DNA of 64,000 nt from Mucilaginibacter gilvus (GTDB lineage: Bacteria; Bacteroidota; Bacteroidia; Sphingobacteriales; Sphingobacteriaceae): assembly GCF_004054195.1 (NCBI RefSeq), contig NZ_SBIW01000003.1:806001-870000 (forward strand), given 5' to 3'. Positions within the stretch are counted from its first letter, which is position 1, and each line of letters starts with the position of its first letter. Shown here in pieces: positions 55,179 through 64,000 of this stretch. The notes beneath the pieces are model-generated. The model saw only the letters and a list, made by a program, of their open reading frames with translations. It was not told where the DNA came from and did no database searches. The translations under genes were made by a program, and so were the position numbers.

Positions 55179-56273
55179 ATGTTTAAAAACGCTATTTATG
55201 CCTTCGGGGCAACTACTTTATTTGCCTTTATAGGTAATTCATCTGCGAAAGCTCAGCAGGCGGGCCCGGTAAAGGGCCTTAAGGATTATTACTCTTCTTA
55301 TTTTCCTGTGGGCGTTGCGGTGTCACCCCAATCACTCAAGGATGGTAAAAAGAGTGTATTGATAATCAGTCAGTTTAATAGTATTACGCCCGAAAATGCT
55401 ATGAAAATGGGCCCGATCCACCCGGCGGAAAACCGCTATAACTGGCGGGACGCGGACGCTATTGTTGCTTTTGCACAGGCAAATGGCATAAAGGTACGCG
55501 GCCATAACCTTTGCTGGCACGAGCAAACCCCCAGCTGGCTTTTTACAGGTGACGATGGTAAGCAAGTATCTAAAGAAGTGCTCTTACAGCGCCTGAAAAC
55601 CCATATTGACACTGTGGTTGGCCGCTATAAAGGCAAAATATACGCATGGGATGTGGTGAACGAAGCCATTGATGATGATAGTACCAAATTTTTACGAAAC
55701 TCATTGTGGTACAAGATATGCGGCGAGGATTTTATTTTTAAAGCATTTGAATATGCCCATGCTGCCGACCCCAATGCCGTCCTTTTTTATAACGATTACA
55801 ACACCGAACGCCCCGAAAAAAGGGAACGCATCTATAAATTATTAAAGCGGCTTATCGAGGCCAAGATCCCGGTTAATGGGGTGGGGTTGCAGGCGCACTG
55901 GTCGTTATTTGAGCCGTCGGAGAAAGACCTGGAGGCCACTATTCAAAAATTTTCCTCCCTGGGATTGAAAATACAAATCACGGAATTGGACATGTCGGTA
56001 TACCCCTGGGAGAAGAACCGGCGCGACAAATTGCCCGGCGAATCTGATGCTTTTACAGCCGAAAAAGAGCAGCAACAGGCCAGGCAGTATGCTATGGTTT
56101 TTAATATTTTCAGAAAATATAAGGACGTGATAACCGGGGTGACTTTTTGGAACATAGCCGATAACCAGACCTGGCTCGACGATTACCCGGTAAAGGGCCG
56201 TAAGAACTACCCTTTGTTATTCGACCAGAATTTACAGCCTAAAAAGGCATATAGGGGAGTGGTTAAATTCTAA
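55179..56273 (+). CDS. GH10 endo-beta-1,4-xylanase, single-domain
   Basis: 364 residues: an N-terminal signal peptide (cleavage near SAKAQ, about residue 25) and one GH10 barrel. Acid/base E162 in WDVVNEAID; nucleophile E269 in ITELDMSVYPWE; HNLCWHEQTPSWLF is also typical. There is no lipobox and no CBM, so it is probably periplasmic and trims oligosaccharides imported by SusCD, whereas the CBM-bearing GH10 at 36286 attacks polymer at the surface. Cotranscribed with the MFS transporter. Confidence 0.93.
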   Translation: MFKNAIYAFGATTLFAFIGNSSAKAQQAGPVKGLKDYYSSYFPVGVAVSPQSLKDGKKSVLIISQFNSITPENAMKMGPIHPAENRYNWRDADAIVAFAQANGIKVRGHNLCWHEQTPSWLFTGDDGKQVSKEVLLQRLKTHIDTVVGRYKGKIYAWDVVNEAIDDDSTKFLRNSLWYKICGEDFIFKAFEYAHAADPNAVLFYNDYNTERPEKRERIYKLLKRLIEAKIPVNGVGLQAHWSLFEPSEKDLEATIQKFSSLGLKIQITELDMSVYPWEKNRRDKLPGESDAFTAEKEQQQARQYAMVFNIFRKYKDVITGVTFWNIADNQTWLDDYPVKGRKNYPLLFDQNLQPKKAYRGVVKF

Positions 56274-56387
56274 AACAAGTCTTAAAAGGCATTTGCGTTT
56301 ATTTGCGTGTTTTTACCAAAAAAAGGTGCTTTTTGTGGCAAAAAGGGTCATTATTTGCGTAATAACCGCAGGCTAAAAATCATAGAA

Positions 56388-56425
56388 AAAAAACTATTTA
56401 ACCGGTACCGATTAAATAGTTTTTT
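56388..56425. terminator. Bidirectional terminator overlapping the lacI stop codon
   Basis: AAAAAACTATTTAA (56388-56401) and TTAAATAGTTTTTT (56412-56425), a perfect 14-bp A/T-rich stem with a 10-base loop, serving GH10 on the plus strand and the LacI gene on the minus strand. Confidence 0.8.
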
Positions 56426-57443
56426 GGGTGGACGACCGGGTGATGAGTTTTGGCTTGATACTGATAATTTTGGGCACTACCATCGTATCGGTATTTTCCA
56501 TTTCCTGGAAGTACAGGTTGGCCACCGTTTTTCCCATGTAAAAACTAAACTGATCTATAGTGGTAATGGAGGGGCTGGTTATCTCTGTAAAGTCCTCGTT
56601 GGAATAACCGCAAATGCCTAACTCTTCCGGTACTTTAACATTCATGGCGGTTGCTACCTCTAAAACACCCAAAGCCGAAAAATCTGATGTGGACGCGAAG
56701 ATCGCATCAGGTGGTTGCGGCAGGCTTAGTAACTGGCGGGTGGCGTTCGCGCTTAGTTCTTTAGTCCAGGCGTTCTCTATCATTAGGGCTGGTATAACAG
56801 GTATGCCATTTTCTTCGAGCGCGCGCAGATAACCATTTTTTCGCTGCCTGAAAATGTTGAGTTTTTGCGGCCCCTCCAGCAAGGCAACACGTTTGTACCC
56901 TTGTTTTATCATGTGGCTAACGGCCTCGAAAGACGATTGCTCGTTATCATTGGTTACTTTTAAAGTTTCCAGTTCATCGGCAACACGGTCAAACTGAATG
57001 AGTTGTATACCGTGGTCTATGATGTTTTGCAGGTGTTTATGGTCAATGGTTTCAACCGATATAGATATTACAATACAATCCACATGTTGATTAATGAGCG
57101 TGTTTACGCATTGTACCTCCTTATCATACAATTCATTTGATTGACAAATAATGAGATTATAACCCTGTTTATAGGTGGCATCTTCAATACCGGCAATTAC
57201 GTTGGAGAAAAAGTTTTGATTGATGCGCGGCACCACTACACCAATAGTTTTGGAATGCCCTTTACGCAGGTTTGATGCCAGCGTATTGCGGGTGTAATTG
57301 AGTTCCTTAGCCGTTTTTAAGATCAGTTTTTTAGTGGCATCGTTAACCGAACTACTATTATTTAGGGCTCTTGATACCGACGAAGGGTTAAGGTTTAGCT
57401 TTTCGGCGATATCGTAAATGGTAGTTCTTTTTTTTGATTTCAT
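56412..57443 (-). CDS. LacI-family repressor, proposed master regulator of the xylan locus
   Basis: 343 residues: HTH at residues 8-30 (TIYDIAEKLNLNPSSVSRAL), hinge helix near 55-62 (ASNLRKG), then a periplasmic-binding-protein-like effector domain. LacI proteins bind palindromes with a central CG; a CAATCGATTG palindrome lies in its own promoter region, shared with xylB, and at five other sites in the window. An inducer such as xylose, a xylulose derivative or a xylo-oligosaccharide is likely but unproven. The gene sits between the second GH10 and xylB, facing away from xylB. Confidence 0.92.
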   Translation of the reverse strand: MKSKKRTTIYDIAEKLNLNPSSVSRALNNSSSVNDATKKLILKTAKELNYTRNTLASNLRKGHSKTIGVVVPRINQNFFSNVIAGIEDATYKQGYNLIICQSNELYDKEVQCVNTLINQHVDCIVISISVETIDHKHLQNIIDHGIQLIQFDRVADELETLKVTNDNEQSSFEAVSHMIKQGYKRVALLEGPQKLNIFRQRKNGYLRALEENGIPVIPALMIENAWTKELSANATRQLLSLPQPPDAIFASTSDFSALGVLEVATAMNVKVPEELGICGYSNEDFTEITSPSITTIDQFSFYMGKTVANLYFQEMENTDTMVVPKIISIKPKLITRSSTQKTI

Positions 57444-57472
57444 AACGGATGATGAATTGTAAAATAAATTAA

Positions 57473-57486
57473 AACAATCGATTGCT
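57473..57486. promoter_or_regulatory. LacI-type operator, site 6 (between lacI and xylB)
   Basis: AACAATCGATTGCT, with a perfect CAATCGATTG core. Its TTG (57482-57484) is followed by 19 bases and TAATTTCG (57504-57511), a one-mismatch -7 box for xylB. The same site would also act on the divergent lacI gene. Confidence 0.7.
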
Positions 57487-57545
57487 TTTTAATGAATTTA
57501 ATTTAATTTCGTTTCTGCAATTATAACCAAAAACAGCTACTATTT

Positions 57546-59036
57546 ATGCTATTGTTAGGTATCGATTTAGGTACATCATCCGTGAAAATAAGTGTGGTCG
57601 ATATAGACGGGCAACGTCTCGTAGCTTCGGCACAATACCCCGAAACTGAGGCACCTATCCTCACCCCGCAAACCGGCTGGGCCGAGCAGTCGCCGGATAG
57701 CTGGTGGAAGCAAACAGAGCGGGCCATTGCCTTATGCCACCAAAAGGGCGGTTACGACCCGAAAGATATCACCGCTATAGGCATTGCCTACCAGATGCAC
57801 GGTTTAGTACTGGTAGATAAAGACCAGAAAGTTTTGCGCAACAGTATTATCTGGTGCGACAGCCGCGCGGTGGAAATTGGCGATAAAGCATTTGAGGATA
57901 TAGGGCACGAAACCTGCTTATCGCACATGCTCAACTCTCCGGGTAATTTTACAGCCTCAAAACTGGCCTGGGTAAAGCAGAATGAGCCAGGTATTTATGA
58001 TAAGATAGATAAGATAATGCTCCCTGGCGATTACATCGCCATGAAGTTAACGGGCGAGATCACTACATCTGCTTCGGCCATGTCCGAAGGGATCTTTTTC
58101 GATTTCCAGTTCAACGGGCTTTCTAAAGACATTATAGAGTATTTCGGTTTCAGCGATAGTTTGTTCCCTGCTGTTAAACCCGTTTTTTCGGCACATGGCA
58201 GGGTAACACCGGCTGTAGCCAATGCGCTGCAGCTTAAGGCGGGCATCCCGGTTACCTATAAAGCCGGCGATCAGCCCAATAATGCTTTATCCTTAAACGT
58301 ATTAAAACCGGGTGAAGTAGCGGCAACAGCCGGTACATCCGGCGTTATTTATGGCGTAAGCGACCAGCTTGCCTACGATCCGCAATCGCGCGTAAACACA
58401 TTTGCCCACGTAAACTACGCTAATGATAGCAAGCGCCTTGGCGTGTTGTTATGTATAAACGGTACGGGCAGCCTTTACCGCTGGGTTAAAAATACGTTTG
58501 CGGCAAACATGAACTATCAGCAAATAAACGCCGAAGCAGAGAATGCGCCTTCAGGCAGTGGCGGCCTGCGCATAATGCCTTTTGGCAACGGTGCCGAGCG
58601 CATGCTGAGCAATAAGCAAGTAGGGGCGCACCTGCATAATATCGATCTGAATTTGCATACACCCGCGCACATCTTCAGGGCGGCGCAGGAGGGTATTGCC
58701 TGCGCGTTTAGGTACGGGCTGGATATTATGAGGGAGAACGGGATGTCGCCAACGGTAATACGGGCGGGCAAGAACAACTTGTTTTTGAGCAAGCTGTTTA
58801 CCGAGAGTTTTGTAAATGCCACCGGCGTACCCGTAGAACTGTATGATAACGACGGAAGTATGGGCGCGGCGCTTGGCGCGGGGATAGGTGCCGAGATATT
58901 TTCACCGACAGAAGCATTCAGCAATGCGAAACCAATCCGGCGGGTAGAGCCGGCAGCCACCGGTTTCGAAGAAGTTTATCAAAGCTGGAAAGCTATTCTT
59001 AACCAGCATTTAACAAGTATATCATCAATTCAATAA
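57546..59036 (+). CDS. xylB: Xylulokinase
   Basis: A FGGY-family kinase that phosphorylates D-xylulose to D-xylulose-5-phosphate. 496 residues: N-terminal ATPase fold LLLGIDLGTSSVKISVVD, substrate-region YQMHGLVLVD and WCDSRA, catalytic base D242 in AGDQPNNAL, then AATAGTSGVIYGVS. Its place before xylA makes xylulokinase more likely than glycerol, ribulose or fuculose kinase. Starts with ATG 57546 downstream of operator site 6. Confidence 0.93.
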   Translation: MLLLGIDLGTSSVKISVVDIDGQRLVASAQYPETEAPILTPQTGWAEQSPDSWWKQTERAIALCHQKGGYDPKDITAIGIAYQMHGLVLVDKDQKVLRNSIIWCDSRAVEIGDKAFEDIGHETCLSHMLNSPGNFTASKLAWVKQNEPGIYDKIDKIMLPGDYIAMKLTGEITTSASAMSEGIFFDFQFNGLSKDIIEYFGFSDSLFPAVKPVFSAHGRVTPAVANALQLKAGIPVTYKAGDQPNNALSLNVLKPGEVAATAGTSGVIYGVSDQLAYDPQSRVNTFAHVNYANDSKRLGVLLCINGTGSLYRWVKNTFAANMNYQQINAEAENAPSGSGGLRIMPFGNGAERMLSNKQVGAHLHNIDLNLHTPAHIFRAAQEGIACAFRYGLDIMRENGMSPTVIRAGKNNLFLSKLFTESFVNATGVPVELYDNDGSMGAALGAGIGAEIFSPTEAFSNAKPIRRVEPAATGFEEVYQSWKAILNQHLTSISSIQ

Positions 59037-59056
59037 AATAAAAAAAATTAAAAGCT

Positions 59057-60385
59057 ATGTCAATTGTAACGGGAGAAAAAGAGTTTTTTAAAGGAATAGG
59101 CCAGGTAAAATACGAAGGGCAGCAATCTGATAATCCACTGGCGTTCCGCTGGTACGATGCGGATAAGGTAGTAGCAGGCAAAACCATGAAAGAGCATTTG
59201 CGCTTTGCCTGTGCTTACTGGCACTCGTTTAACGGTAACGGCGCCGATCCGTTTGGGGGTGCTACGCACGTTTTTCCATGGGATGCTAAAACAGACGCGG
59301 TAGAACGCGCTAAGGATAAAATGGATGCCGCGTTCGAATTTATCACCAAAATGAATTTGCCGTATTACTGCTTTCACGATATTGACGTGGTAGACTATAC
59401 CAATGACGTAGCCGATAACGAAAGGCGCTTGCAGGCTTTGGTAGCGTATGCCAAACAAAAACAAGCTGCAAGCGGCGTAAAATTGCTTTGGGGCACCGCC
59501 AACGTATTTAGCCATGCCCGTTATATGAACGGTGCTTCTACCAACCCCGATTTCCATGTACTGGCACATGCCGGCGCACAGGTAAAGGCTGCTATTGATG
59601 CTACCATTGCTTTAGGTGGCGAAAACTACGTGTTTTGGGGTGGCCGCGAAGGTTACATGAGCCTGCTGAACACCGATATGAAACGCGAGCAGGAGCACCT
59701 GGCCAAATTTCTGCATACCGCTAAGGATTACGCGCGCAAACAGGGCTTTACCGGTACTTTTTTTATCGAACCAAAACCATGTGAGCCAACCAAGCACCAG
59801 TACGATTATGATGCGGCAACCGTATTCGGTTTCCTGCAGAAATACGATCTGCTGAACGATTTTAAACTGAACCTGGAGGTGAACCATGCTACTTTAGCGG
59901 GCCATACCTTCCAGCATGAACTGCAGGTGGCTGCTGACAGCGGCTTGCTGGGCTCGATTGATGCCAACCGCGGCGATACGCAGAACGGCTGGGATACAGA
60001 TCAGTTCCCGAACGATATTACCGAGGTGGCAGAATACATGCTCATCATTTTAGAGGCCGGTGGTTTCTCTGGCGGTGGCATCAACTTCGATGCGAAGATC
60101 CGTCGTAACTCAACAGACCCCGCAGACCTGTTCTACGCGCATGTTGGCGGCATGGATGTTTTTGCAAGGGCATTGCTTATAGCGGATGACATCCTGCAAA
60201 AATCTGATTACAAAAAAGTGCGGACAGATCGTTATGCTTCTTTTGACAGCGGCGCTGGTAAAGACTATGAGAACGGCGCGCTTTCTTTAGAAGATCTGCG
60301 TAACTACGCCGCGGGTAACGGCGAACCTGCTGCTAAGAGCGGAAGGCAAGAATACCTGGAAAATTTAATAAACCGTTACATCTAA
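59057..60385 (+). CDS. xylA: Xylose isomerase
   Basis: A TIM-barrel metalloenzyme that interconverts D-xylose and D-xylulose. 442 residues, the long class II type. Catalytic H107 and D110 in CFHDIDV, metal/substrate residues E238 and K240 in [21 protein letters not shown], then [14 protein letters not shown] and GSIDANRGD metal-binding segments. It lies 20 bp after xylB and 42 bp before the sugar symporter gene, forming xylB-xylA-symporter. Confidence 0.95.
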   Translation: MSIVTGEKEFFKGIGQVKYEGQQSDNPLAFRWYDADKVVAGKTMKEHLRFACAYWHSFNGNGADPFGGATHVFPWDAKTDAVERAKDKMDAAFEFITKMNLPYYCFHDIDVVDYTNDVADNERRLQALVAYAKQKQAASGVKLLWGTANVFSHARYMNGASTNPDFHVLAHAGAQVKAAIDATIALGGENYVFWGGREGYMSLLNTDMKREQEHLAKFLHTAKDYARKQGFTGTFFIEPKPCEPTKHQYDYDAATVFGFLQKYDLLNDFKLNLEVNHATLAGHTFQHELQVAADSGLLGSIDANRGDTQNGWDTDQFPNDITEVAEYMLIILEAGGFSGGGINFDAKIRRNSTDPADLFYAHVGGMDVFARALLIADDILQKSDYKKVRTDRYASFDSGAGKDYENGALSLEDLRNYAAGNGEPAAKSGRQEYLENLINRYI

Positions 60386-60427
60386 CAGCCATACTGCTAT
60401 AAACCTAATATTAAACTGAGCAGATAA

Positions 60428-62101
60428 ATGAAATCCCTTTCGTATGGCGATTACGCCGTGTTCCTGGTTTATTTTTTGATCGTAGCATGTTACGGTTATT
60501 GGATCTATCGCCGTAAGCACAATGCCGACGCGACCTCCAAAGATTACTTTTTAGCCGAAGGCTCGCTTACCTGGTGGGCCATAGGCGCGTCTTTGATCGC
60601 GTCTAACATTTCTGCCGAGCAGTTTGTTGCCATGAGCGGGAACGGCTTTACCATGGGTTTGGCCATTTCTACCTACGAGTGGATGGCGGCTTTAACACTT
60701 GTTATTGTAGCGGTATTTTTTATACCGGTGTATCTTAAAAATAAGATATTTACCATGCCGCAGTTTTTGCACCAGCGGTACAACAGTACAGTTGCCATGA
60801 TAATGGCTGTGTTTTGGCTGCTGCTGTACGTTATTGTAAACTTAACATCTATCCTGTACCTAGGGGCTATTGCCATCAACGGCATCTCGGGTATCGATTT
60901 TAAGTTATGTATAGCCGGCCTGGCCTTTTTTGCTATCATCATCACCCTTGGCGGGATGAAGGTTATTGGTTATACCGATGTTATCCAGGTGTTTTTCCTT
61001 ATCCTGGGCGGGTTGGTAACCACCTATATAGCGGTAACCAAGGTAGGCGAATTTTACGGCCACCCCGGCTTGTTAAACGGCCTGTCTGACATGTACAGCC
61101 ACGCTAACGACCACTTTCAGATGATCCTGAAGAAGGATAACCCAAGCTACGGCGACCTGCCCGGCCTAACGGTGCTGATAGGTGGTATGTGGATAGTGAA
61201 CCTTAACTATTGGGGTTGTAACCAGTACATTACGCAACGGGCATTGGGCGCTAACCTCAATACCGCGCGTAGCGGCATCCTGTTCGCGGCTTTTTTAAAG
61301 CTTTTAATGCCGCTTATAGTGGTACTGCCCGGTATTGCCGCTTACATTTTGTACAAGCAAAATGTGTTTAACCCGGAGATGATGGGCAGCATTACCAGTA
61401 ACCATGATAATGCCTACCCGGTATTGTTAAATTTACTGCCGAATGGCGTTAAGGGGCTAGCATTTGCAGCATTAACCGCCGCCGTAGTTGCTTCGCTGGC
61501 GGGTAAGGCAAATAGTATTGCCACCATCTTTACGCTGGATATCTACAAAAAGAAGATCCGCAAGGATGCTACCGACCACCAGTTGGTTGTAGTGGGCAAA
61601 ATTACTGTAGTGGTGGCCATGATACTGGGCGTTGCTATTTCACCATTTTTAGGGATCGATAAAAAAGGCGGCTTTCAGTTTATACAGGAGTATACAGGTT
61701 TTGTATCACCGGGGATCTTCGCCATGTTTATCTTGGGCTTTTTCTGGAAAAAGGCTTCATCTAACGCGGCCCTTTTTGCAACAATCGGCGGTTTCGCATT
61801 CTCGGTATTCTTTAAATTCCTGCCTAAGATGGTCGATCTGTCGTCACTGGCGTTAAGCGGATTTTCTACTAAGAACGCGGAGAGTGGTTTGTACGAGATC
61901 CCATTCCTGGATAGGATGGGCTTTGTATTTATCATTTGCGTAGCCGGTATGGTTATCATCAGCTTAATAGATGCTGCCAAAGGCAAAGAAACCAACGGAT
62001 TGGAAATAGATGCTAAAATGTTTAAAACATCCAATGCTTTTGCAGTAGGGGCAATGCTCATCTGCGGAATATTGGTAGCACTATATACCATTTTCTGGTA
62101 A
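60428..62101 (+). CDS. Sodium:sugar symporter (SSS/SGLT-like), probable xylose uptake
   Basis: 557 residues with about 14 hydrophobic segments. SSS-family signatures include the N-terminal DYAVFLVYFLIVACYG, DYFLAEGSLTWWAIGASLIASNISAEQFV and, later, GGMWIVNLNYWGCNQYITQRALGA. It should carry xylose inward with Na+, judged from its place directly behind xylB and xylA. No frameshift or truncation. Confidence 0.9.
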   Translation: MKSLSYGDYAVFLVYFLIVACYGYWIYRRKHNADATSKDYFLAEGSLTWWAIGASLIASNISAEQFVAMSGNGFTMGLAISTYEWMAALTLVIVAVFFIPVYLKNKIFTMPQFLHQRYNSTVAMIMAVFWLLLYVIVNLTSILYLGAIAINGISGIDFKLCIAGLAFFAIIITLGGMKVIGYTDVIQVFFLILGGLVTTYIAVTKVGEFYGHPGLLNGLSDMYSHANDHFQMILKKDNPSYGDLPGLTVLIGGMWIVNLNYWGCNQYITQRALGANLNTARSGILFAAFLKLLMPLIVVLPGIAAYILYKQNVFNPEMMGSITSNHDNAYPVLLNLLPNGVKGLAFAALTAAVVASLAGKANSIATIFTLDIYKKKIRKDATDHQLVVVGKITVVVAMILGVAISPFLGIDKKGGFQFIQEYTGFVSPGIFAMFILGFFWKKASSNAALFATIGGFAFSVFFKFLPKMVDLSSLALSGFSTKNAESGLYEIPFLDRMGFVFIICVAGMVIISLIDAAKGKETNGLEIDAKMFKTSNAFAVGAMLICGILVALYTIFW

Positions 62102-62125
62102 ACAGAGACGTAATATTAAAAAACG

Positions 62126-62158
62126 AAAAGGGTCGGTTCAATTTGAACCGACCTTTTT
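62126..62158. terminator. Bidirectional terminator between symporter and SDR genes
   Basis: GGTCGGTTCA (62131-62140), loop ATT, TGAACCGACC (62144-62153), flanked by AAAAG on the left and TTTTT on the right, so a T-run follows the stem on both strands. Confidence 0.88.
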
Positions 62159-62177
62159 ACGTTATGTTTTATTCGTG

Positions 62178-62924
62178 CTAAAACCCTATAGAGTTGCCGC
62201 CATCTACCGGTAATATTACCCCGGTGACATATTTTGACGCCTCTGTGGATAGGTAAAATATCGCTTCGGCAATGTCGTTAGGTTCGCCCAGCTTACCCAT
62301 CGGTGTTCTGGATAGTACCTTTTGTTTCCGGTTTGGATCATTGTCCAGCGCCTTGGCCGACATATCGGTAGCAATAAAGCCCGGCGCCACACAATTTACC
62401 CGTATGCCCTGCGGTGATAGTTCGGTAGCCATTGCCCTTGTCATTCCCTCAATGGCGGCCTTGCTTGCAGTATAAGCAATTACGTAGGGGATCCCATACT
62501 GCGATGCCATGGAACTGATGTTAACAATACTGCCACTACCGGCCTCAACCATATGTTTAACTACTTCGCGGCTCAGTACAAAAACGGCGGTAAGGTTAGT
62601 TTGAATGATCTGCTTAAAATCACTGTCGGTAACTTCAACAAAGGGTTTCTTTTGGTTGATGCCGGCGTTGTTCACCAATATATCCGGCCCGCCAAACTCA
62701 TTAACAATATTGCTTACCAGGCCCGGGATGCCCGCTATATCGCTCAGATCGAAAGCGCGGTAGCTGCATAGTTCGCCCAAAAGGCTAACGGCTTGTTTCA
62801 GCTTAACCTCATCACGACCGATAATAACGGTCCGGATGTTATTTTCTGTCAGTTTCTTTGCAGTAGCGAAGCCGAGGCCAGATGCGCCGCCGGTTACGAT
62901 GGCCACTTTTGTATTATGATTCAT
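62178..62924 (-). CDS. Short-chain dehydrogenase/reductase
   Basis: 248 residues, classical SDR. NAD(P) motif TGGASGLGFATA at 11-22, NNAGINQ near 87, catalytic Ser in IVNISSMASQYG, Y-x-x-x-K as Y-T-A-S-K near 155, and the PVDGGNSIGF ending. Substrate unknown; gluconate 5-dehydrogenase or KduD-like sugar-acid enzymes are close in type, which would suit uronate catabolism beside a LacI gene (inference). It follows the second LacI gene after 16 bp. Confidence 0.88.
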   Translation of the reverse strand: MNHNTKVAIVTGGASGLGFATAKKLTENNIRTVIIGRDEVKLKQAVSLLGELCSYRAFDLSDIAGIPGLVSNIVNEFGGPDILVNNAGINQKKPFVEVTDSDFKQIIQTNLTAVFVLSREVVKHMVEAGSGSIVNISSMASQYGIPYVIAYTASKAAIEGMTRAMATELSPQGIRVNCVAPGFIATDMSAKALDNDPNRKQKVLSRTPMGKLGEPNDIAEAIFYLSTEASKYVTGVILPVDGGNSIGF

Positions 62925-62940
62925 TTTATATTGGGGGCGA

Positions 62941-63966
62941 TTATGAACTTTTATTTCGCAGCGATGATTCCCGGATAATTAACTCCGATCTTAACACCAC
63001 ACTGTGCATTTGTTTAACATCATAGTTGTTTAAATGCGCCACCATTAGTTTCGCGGCTGCTTCGCCCATTTCATAGCCTTTATAGTTTATGGTGGTTAAA
63101 TTAGGTTCTACAACGCAGGCTGTAGGGTCGTTATTAAACCCGGCGAAAGCAATATCCTGCGGGATGTTTATACCGTGTTTTTTAAGCGTTTGCATACAGC
63201 TGATGGCACAGAGGTCGTTTGCAACAAAAACGCCATCGGGTAAAACAGGCATTTTTAATATTTGCCCTGCTGCTGCCACCCCCGCCTGGCTGCTTAGGTC
63301 GTTAACGATCAGTAAGCTGTCATCAAACTCCAGCTGATGTTCTTCCAACGCTTTTTTGTAGCCGTTAAACCGCTCGGAGTAAACGCTCCTGAGGAGATTA
63401 GCAGTGATATGTACAATACGTTTGCAGCCCTGGTCTATTAAGTGAGTAGTAACTTCCCTTGCTGCTTTATAGTTATCTATATAGATCTGCGGGCAGGCGG
63501 CGTGTTCAAAAACACGATCGAAAAACACTAACGGGATCTTTCTTTTGATGAAGGGCTCAAAATGCGCTATATCAGCCGTATCGTAAGCCAGCGAAACCAA
63601 TAATCCCTCCACCCGGTTATTCAGCATGGCTTTGGCGTTGCTGGCTTCCTTCTTCATCGTCTCCAGCGACTGGCTGATGAAGAGGTTGTAATTGGCATCG
63701 TTCACTACTTTTTCTATCCCGGCGATCACATCAGACATAAAACTGCTGTTGAGTCTGGGCACAATAACGCCAATTACATTGCTTTTTTGATTACGCAGGT
63801 TGCTGGCCATATAATTGGAGCGATAGCCCATTTCTTCGGCTGCGTCAACTATCAGCTTTTTGGTTTTATGGTTAACCAGAGGATGATCCTTAAGCCCACG
63901 GCTTACTGTAGCTGCCGAAATTTTAAGTTTATCCGCTATATCATAAATAGTAATTTCCTTCATCAT
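62941..63966 (-). CDS. Second LacI-family transcriptional regulator
   Basis: 341 residues from ATG 63966; a TTG five codons upstream (63981) and an adjacent ATG (63963) are alternatives. HTH ITIYDIADKLKISAATVSRGLKDHP, hinge ASNLRNQKS, then an effector domain (IGVIVPRLNSSFMSDVIAGIE). It resembles the first LacI protein over its length but has a different recognition helix (AATVSRGLKDH against PSSVSRALNNS), so it probably reads a different operator. It precedes the SDR gene in an operon whose promoter lies beyond the window. Confidence 0.9.
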   Translation of the reverse strand: MMKEITIYDIADKLKISAATVSRGLKDHPLVNHKTKKLIVDAAEEMGYRSNYMASNLRNQKSNVIGVIVPRLNSSFMSDVIAGIEKVVNDANYNLFISQSLETMKKEASNAKAMLNNRVEGLLVSLAYDTADIAHFEPFIKRKIPLVFFDRVFEHAACPQIYIDNYKAAREVTTHLIDQGCKRIVHITANLLRSVYSERFNGYKKALEEHQLEFDDSLLIVNDLSSQAGVAAAGQILKMPVLPDGVFVANDLCAISCMQTLKKHGINIPQDIAFAGFNNDPTACVVEPNLTTINYKGYEMGEAAAKLMVAHLNNYDVKQMHSVVLRSELIIRESSLRNKSS

Positions 63967-64000
63967 TATGTTGTAGGGCAATGGTTGCCCGGTGTATCTG

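Noticed and set aside
56307..56621. 104-codon plus-strand frame across the lacI terminator
   Set aside because: It is antisense to the well-supported lacI 3' end and includes the terminator stem.

Overview
The window reads as chromosomal DNA of a Bacteroidota bacterium, most likely family Sphingobacteriaceae (Mucilaginibacter/Pedobacter-like). The evidence is SusC/SusD outer-membrane pairs, lipoproteins ending in xSC/SAC-KK, an FecI/FecR pair, TAnnTTTG-type promoters, little Shine-Dalgarno signal, several TTG starts, and family-typical forms of PhoH, LptD and PurC. No rRNA, tRNA, IS element, prophage or CRISPR array was seen. The genus is inferred; no 16S gene is present.

Layout. (1) 1-3939: a 5'-truncated penicillin-binding transpeptidase, an FHA protein and a membrane-anchored Ser/Thr kinase, a set that resembles the actinobacterial pbpA/fhaA/pknB cluster. 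(2) 4235-22810: mostly housekeeping genes: an Atg22-like MFS permease, a LutA-like Fe-S protein, a beta-CASP hydrolase, an MsbA-like ABC exporter, a SAM hydroxide adenosyltransferase-like protein, phoH, purC, a STAS protein, rnz, an MCE (MlaD) protein, an amidase, an LptD-like protein, cinA and a 2-oxoacid dehydrogenase E2. Two unrecognised AT-rich genes interrupt it. (3) 22885-28520: methionine synthesis on the minus strand (metY-metX-hom, and metB). The metY leader carries a SAM-I riboswitch followed by a 36-codon reading frame ending in Cys-Ile-Cys-Met-Cys-Cys-Cys-Cys-stop, which suggests combined SAM and cysteine sensing. (4) 28617-29480: a lipoprotein gene and a broken tandem copy. (5) 29500-62101: a large xylan and xylose locus.

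The xylan locus contains SusC1-SusD1-TIG binding protein-GH10 with an inserted CBM; a frameshifted GNAT gene; three esterase/deacetylase genes (SASA family, CE15, CE4); ECF sigma/anti-sigma, a STN-bearing SusC2, SusD2 and a very long FG-GAP/UnbV lipoprotein; a hexuronate-type MFS permease with a second GH10; and LacI, xylB, xylA and a Na+/sugar symporter. Six copies of a palindrome with core CAATCGAT(TG) lie only in the intergenic regions ahead of these transcription units. They are the probable operators of the LacI protein at 56412-57443, which would join polymer capture, depolymerisation, uptake and xylose catabolism into one regulon, including control of the sigma factor. (6) 62178-63966: a short-chain dehydrogenase in an apparent operon with a second LacI regulator.

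Working model: surface SusCD complexes bind and import xylo-oligosaccharides released by GH10 enzymes. The esterases remove acetyl and glucuronoyl ester decorations. MFS and SSS permeases move uronate-type sugars and xylose inward, and XylA and XylB deliver xylulose-5-phosphate. No beta-xylosidase or alpha-glucuronidase is visible here, so those steps must be encoded elsewhere.
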